The position numbers were made by a program, and so were the translations under genes. Below, in pieces: positions 62,711 through 64,000 of a stretch of DNA of 64,000 nucleotides. Numbering within the stretch: position 1 is the first letter of the stretch; every line of letters begins with the position of its first letter. Source of the stretch: Saccharospirillum sp039982735 (GTDB taxonomy: Bacteria; Pseudomonadota; Gammaproteobacteria; Pseudomonadales; Natronospirillaceae); contig NZ_JBDWXV010000008.1 of assembly GCF_039982735.1 (NCBI RefSeq), forward strand, positions 124,001-188,000. Direction: 5' to 3'. The notes beneath the pieces were generated by a model. It was not told the origin of the DNA and did not search any database. It saw only the letters and a program-made list of their open reading frames with translations.

Positions 62711-64000
62711 ATGTCGCTAACCCTAGCTGTTCCCGTTGACCGGGCTCCGGGAGAAACCCGGGTGCCAGTCACGCCCGATACCACCCGTAAACTGATCGAT
62801 CTGGGGTTTACTGTCCTCATAGAACCCGGTGCCGGGGCCAGGGCACAATTTGCAGATGCCCTCTATGAACAGGCAGGCGCAGAACTGGAAGCCGACGTAA
62901 CCCGGCTGTACCAACGCGCCGATGTCCTGTTAAAGATCAACGGTCCCCAGGCACAAGCAGAAGGTCTGTCTGGCAGTGAACTTGAAGCTCTGGGCAGCAC
63001 ACCGGAGAAGGCGAAAACCTGGATATCCTTTCTGGCACCCGGTCAAAACGCGCCACTGCTTGAACAATTCAACGGCCAGCACGCGACAGCCCTCTCTCTG
63101 GATGCCATACCCCGTATTTCCCGCGCCCAGAAAATGGATGTGCTCAGTTCCATGGCCAATATCGCTGGCTACCGGGCGGTGATTGAAGCAGCCAATCAGT
63201 TCGGTCGCTTCTTCACTGGTCAGATTACCGCCGCAGGCAAGATTCCCCCGGCCAAGGTTCTGGTCATCGGTGCCGGTGTTGCCGGGCTCGCCGCCATTGG
63301 CGCGGCGAAAAGCCTGGGCGCCATTGTGCGTGCCTTTGACACCCGTAAAGAGGTCAAGGAACAGGTAGAGTCCATGGGCGGTGAATTTCTCACCATTGAA
63401 CTGGAAGAAGACGGGGCCGGCACGGGTGGCTACGCCAAGGAGATGTCCAAGGCTTTTATTGATGCCGAAATGGCCCTCTTTATGGAGCAGGCCAAAGAAG
63501 TGGATATCATCATCACCACCGCCCTGATTCCGGGCAAGCCGGCACCCAAGCTGATCACCGAGGCCATGGTCAAGGCCATGCAGCCCGGCAGCGTGGTGGT
63601 TGATCTGGCGGCGCCCAACGGTGGCAATTGTGAGTGCACGGTGAAAGACGAGGTGGTAAAGGCACACGATGTCACCGTCATCGGCTTTACTAACCTGGCC
63701 GCCCGGGCCGCCACCCAGGCCAGCCAACTGCTGGCGAACAACCTGTGGCGTCTGCTCGAACATTTGTGTCCGAACAAGGACGGCCAGCTGGTCATTGATC
63801 TGACCGATGAGATCACCCGCAGTTGCACCGTCGTGCATGGTGGCGATATCACCTGGCCACCCCCACCGCCCAAGCTTTCTGCGGCGCCCAAACCGGCGGC
63901 CCCATCGGCCCAAAAGATTCCGGAGACATCGCCACCGGCTCCCCGCAAAGCCCGGCCCATAGCTCTCTACTGGCTGATTGCCGGGGCTCTTATATTGAGC
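62711..64000 (+). CDS. pntA: PntA, NAD(P) transhydrogenase alpha subunit (3' end cut by window edge)
   Basis: The frame from the ATG at 62711 (GAGG seven bases upstream) is open to the window end, 430 codons. PntA binds NAD(H) and, with PntB, couples hydride transfer from NADH to NADP+ to proton flow across the inner membrane. The N-terminal alanine-dehydrogenase-like domain starts AVPVDRAPGETRVPVTPDT; RISRAQKMDVLSSMANIAGY and the NAD loop VIGAGVAGLAAIGAAKSLGA (about 184-203) follow, then a Pro/Ala linker (about 375-415) and the start of the membrane part. E. coli PntA is 510 residues, so about 80 are missing. Confidence 0.95.
   Translation, partial: MSLTLAVPVDRAPGETRVPVTPDTTRKLIDLGFTVLIEPGAGARAQFADALYEQAGAELEADVTRLYQRADVLLKINGPQAQAEGLSGSELEALGSTPEKAKTWISFLAPGQNAPLLEQFNGQHATALSLDAIPRISRAQKMDVLSSMANIAGYRAVIEAANQFGRFFTGQITAAGKIPPAKVLVIGAGVAGLAAIGAAKSLGAIVRAFDTRKEVKEQVESMGGEFLTIELEEDGAGTGGYAKEMSKAFIDAEMALFMEQAKEVDIIITTALIPGKPAPKLITEAMVKAMQPGSVVVDLAAPNGGNCECTVKDEVVKAHDVTVIGFTNLAARAATQASQLLANNLWRLLEHLCPNKDGQLVIDLTDEITRSCTVVHGGDITWPPPPPKLSAAPKPAAPSAQKIPETSPPAPRKARPIALYWLIAGALILS

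Noticed and set aside
62930..63913. 327-codon minus-strand frame opposite pntA
   Set aside because: pntA on the plus strand has full conserved motifs; the antisense frame is Gly/His-rich and unlike any family.
1..64000. Defence systems, prophage, transposons or secondary-metabolite clusters
   Set aside because: I looked for transposase, integrase, toxin-antitoxin, restriction, CRISPR-Cas and large synthase genes and found none; the gene content is core metabolism and cell division.

Overview
This window looks like the chromosome of a free-living marine-type gammaproteobacterium. By eye GC is around 56-58%. Gene order and protein signatures resemble the Pseudomonadales/Oceanospirillales side of the class; an affiliation near Saccharospirillum or Reinekea is only a guess. 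Support comes from the complete dcw cluster, the accBC-prmA-dusB-fis-purHD-hybrid kinase order (the retS neighbourhood of Pseudomonas), the coq7...speD-osmC-crp order (the vfr neighbourhood of Pseudomonas), a TRAP transporter and pntA. I see no transposase, integrase, phage gene, rRNA, tRNA or CRISPR array; apart from a family of small palindromic repeats the window is core chromosome.

Layout. 1-17085 (minus strand): a division and cell-wall operon in canonical order, read right to left: mraZ, rsmH, ftsL, ftsI, murE, murF, mraY, murD, ftsW, murG, murC, ddlB, ftsQ, ftsA, ftsZ, and the first 31 codons of lpxC. Most genes overlap by 4 bases. A clear sigma70 promoter and three GTGG repeats at 10-base spacing (MraZ box) lie upstream of mraZ. 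17090-17730: AT-rich spacer plus repeat copy A. 17731-18078: RNase P RNA. 18143-23531: rsmI, then divergent lpoA-yraN-diaA-dolP-uspE. 23650-31979: aroA, ppa, a DUF2333 membrane protein (opposite strand), aroQ-accB-accC, prmA and a zinc-ribbon/DUF3426 protein. 32122-39860: dusB-fis, purH, repeat copy B, purD, a RetS-like hybrid histidine kinase and coq7. 39918-46025: a lone GspE/PilB-type ATPase, a CYTH-domain protein, speD and osmC (minus strand), then crp/vfr. 46185-49779: hemN, argA, pyrF, then repeat copy C. 50047-53488: a SufS-like PLP enzyme divergent from an Lrp regulator, and two orphan envelope proteins. 53531-56492: repeat copy D, then kbl-tdh-marC. 57071-62132: a 61-residue protein, an MFS transporter and a TRAP system (dctQ-dctM facing dctP). 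62711-64000: pntA, cut by the window edge.

Most genes fall into pathways: peptidoglycan precursor synthesis and septation (dcw, with lpoA acting on PBP1A), envelope integrity (dolP, lpxC), fatty-acid and shikimate precursors (aroA, aroQ, accBC), purine, pyrimidine and arginine synthesis, threonine breakdown to glycine (tdh-kbl), and C4-dicarboxylate or keto-acid uptake (TRAP).

The least explained feature is a four-copy family of intergenic inverted-repeat elements of about 114-225 bp. They share a conserved core but have copy-specific, internally complementary arms, and two copies carry a nearly identical 75-base module (73/75) that the other two lack. All four sit just downstream of gene 3' ends. 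This is my best candidate for something undescribed.
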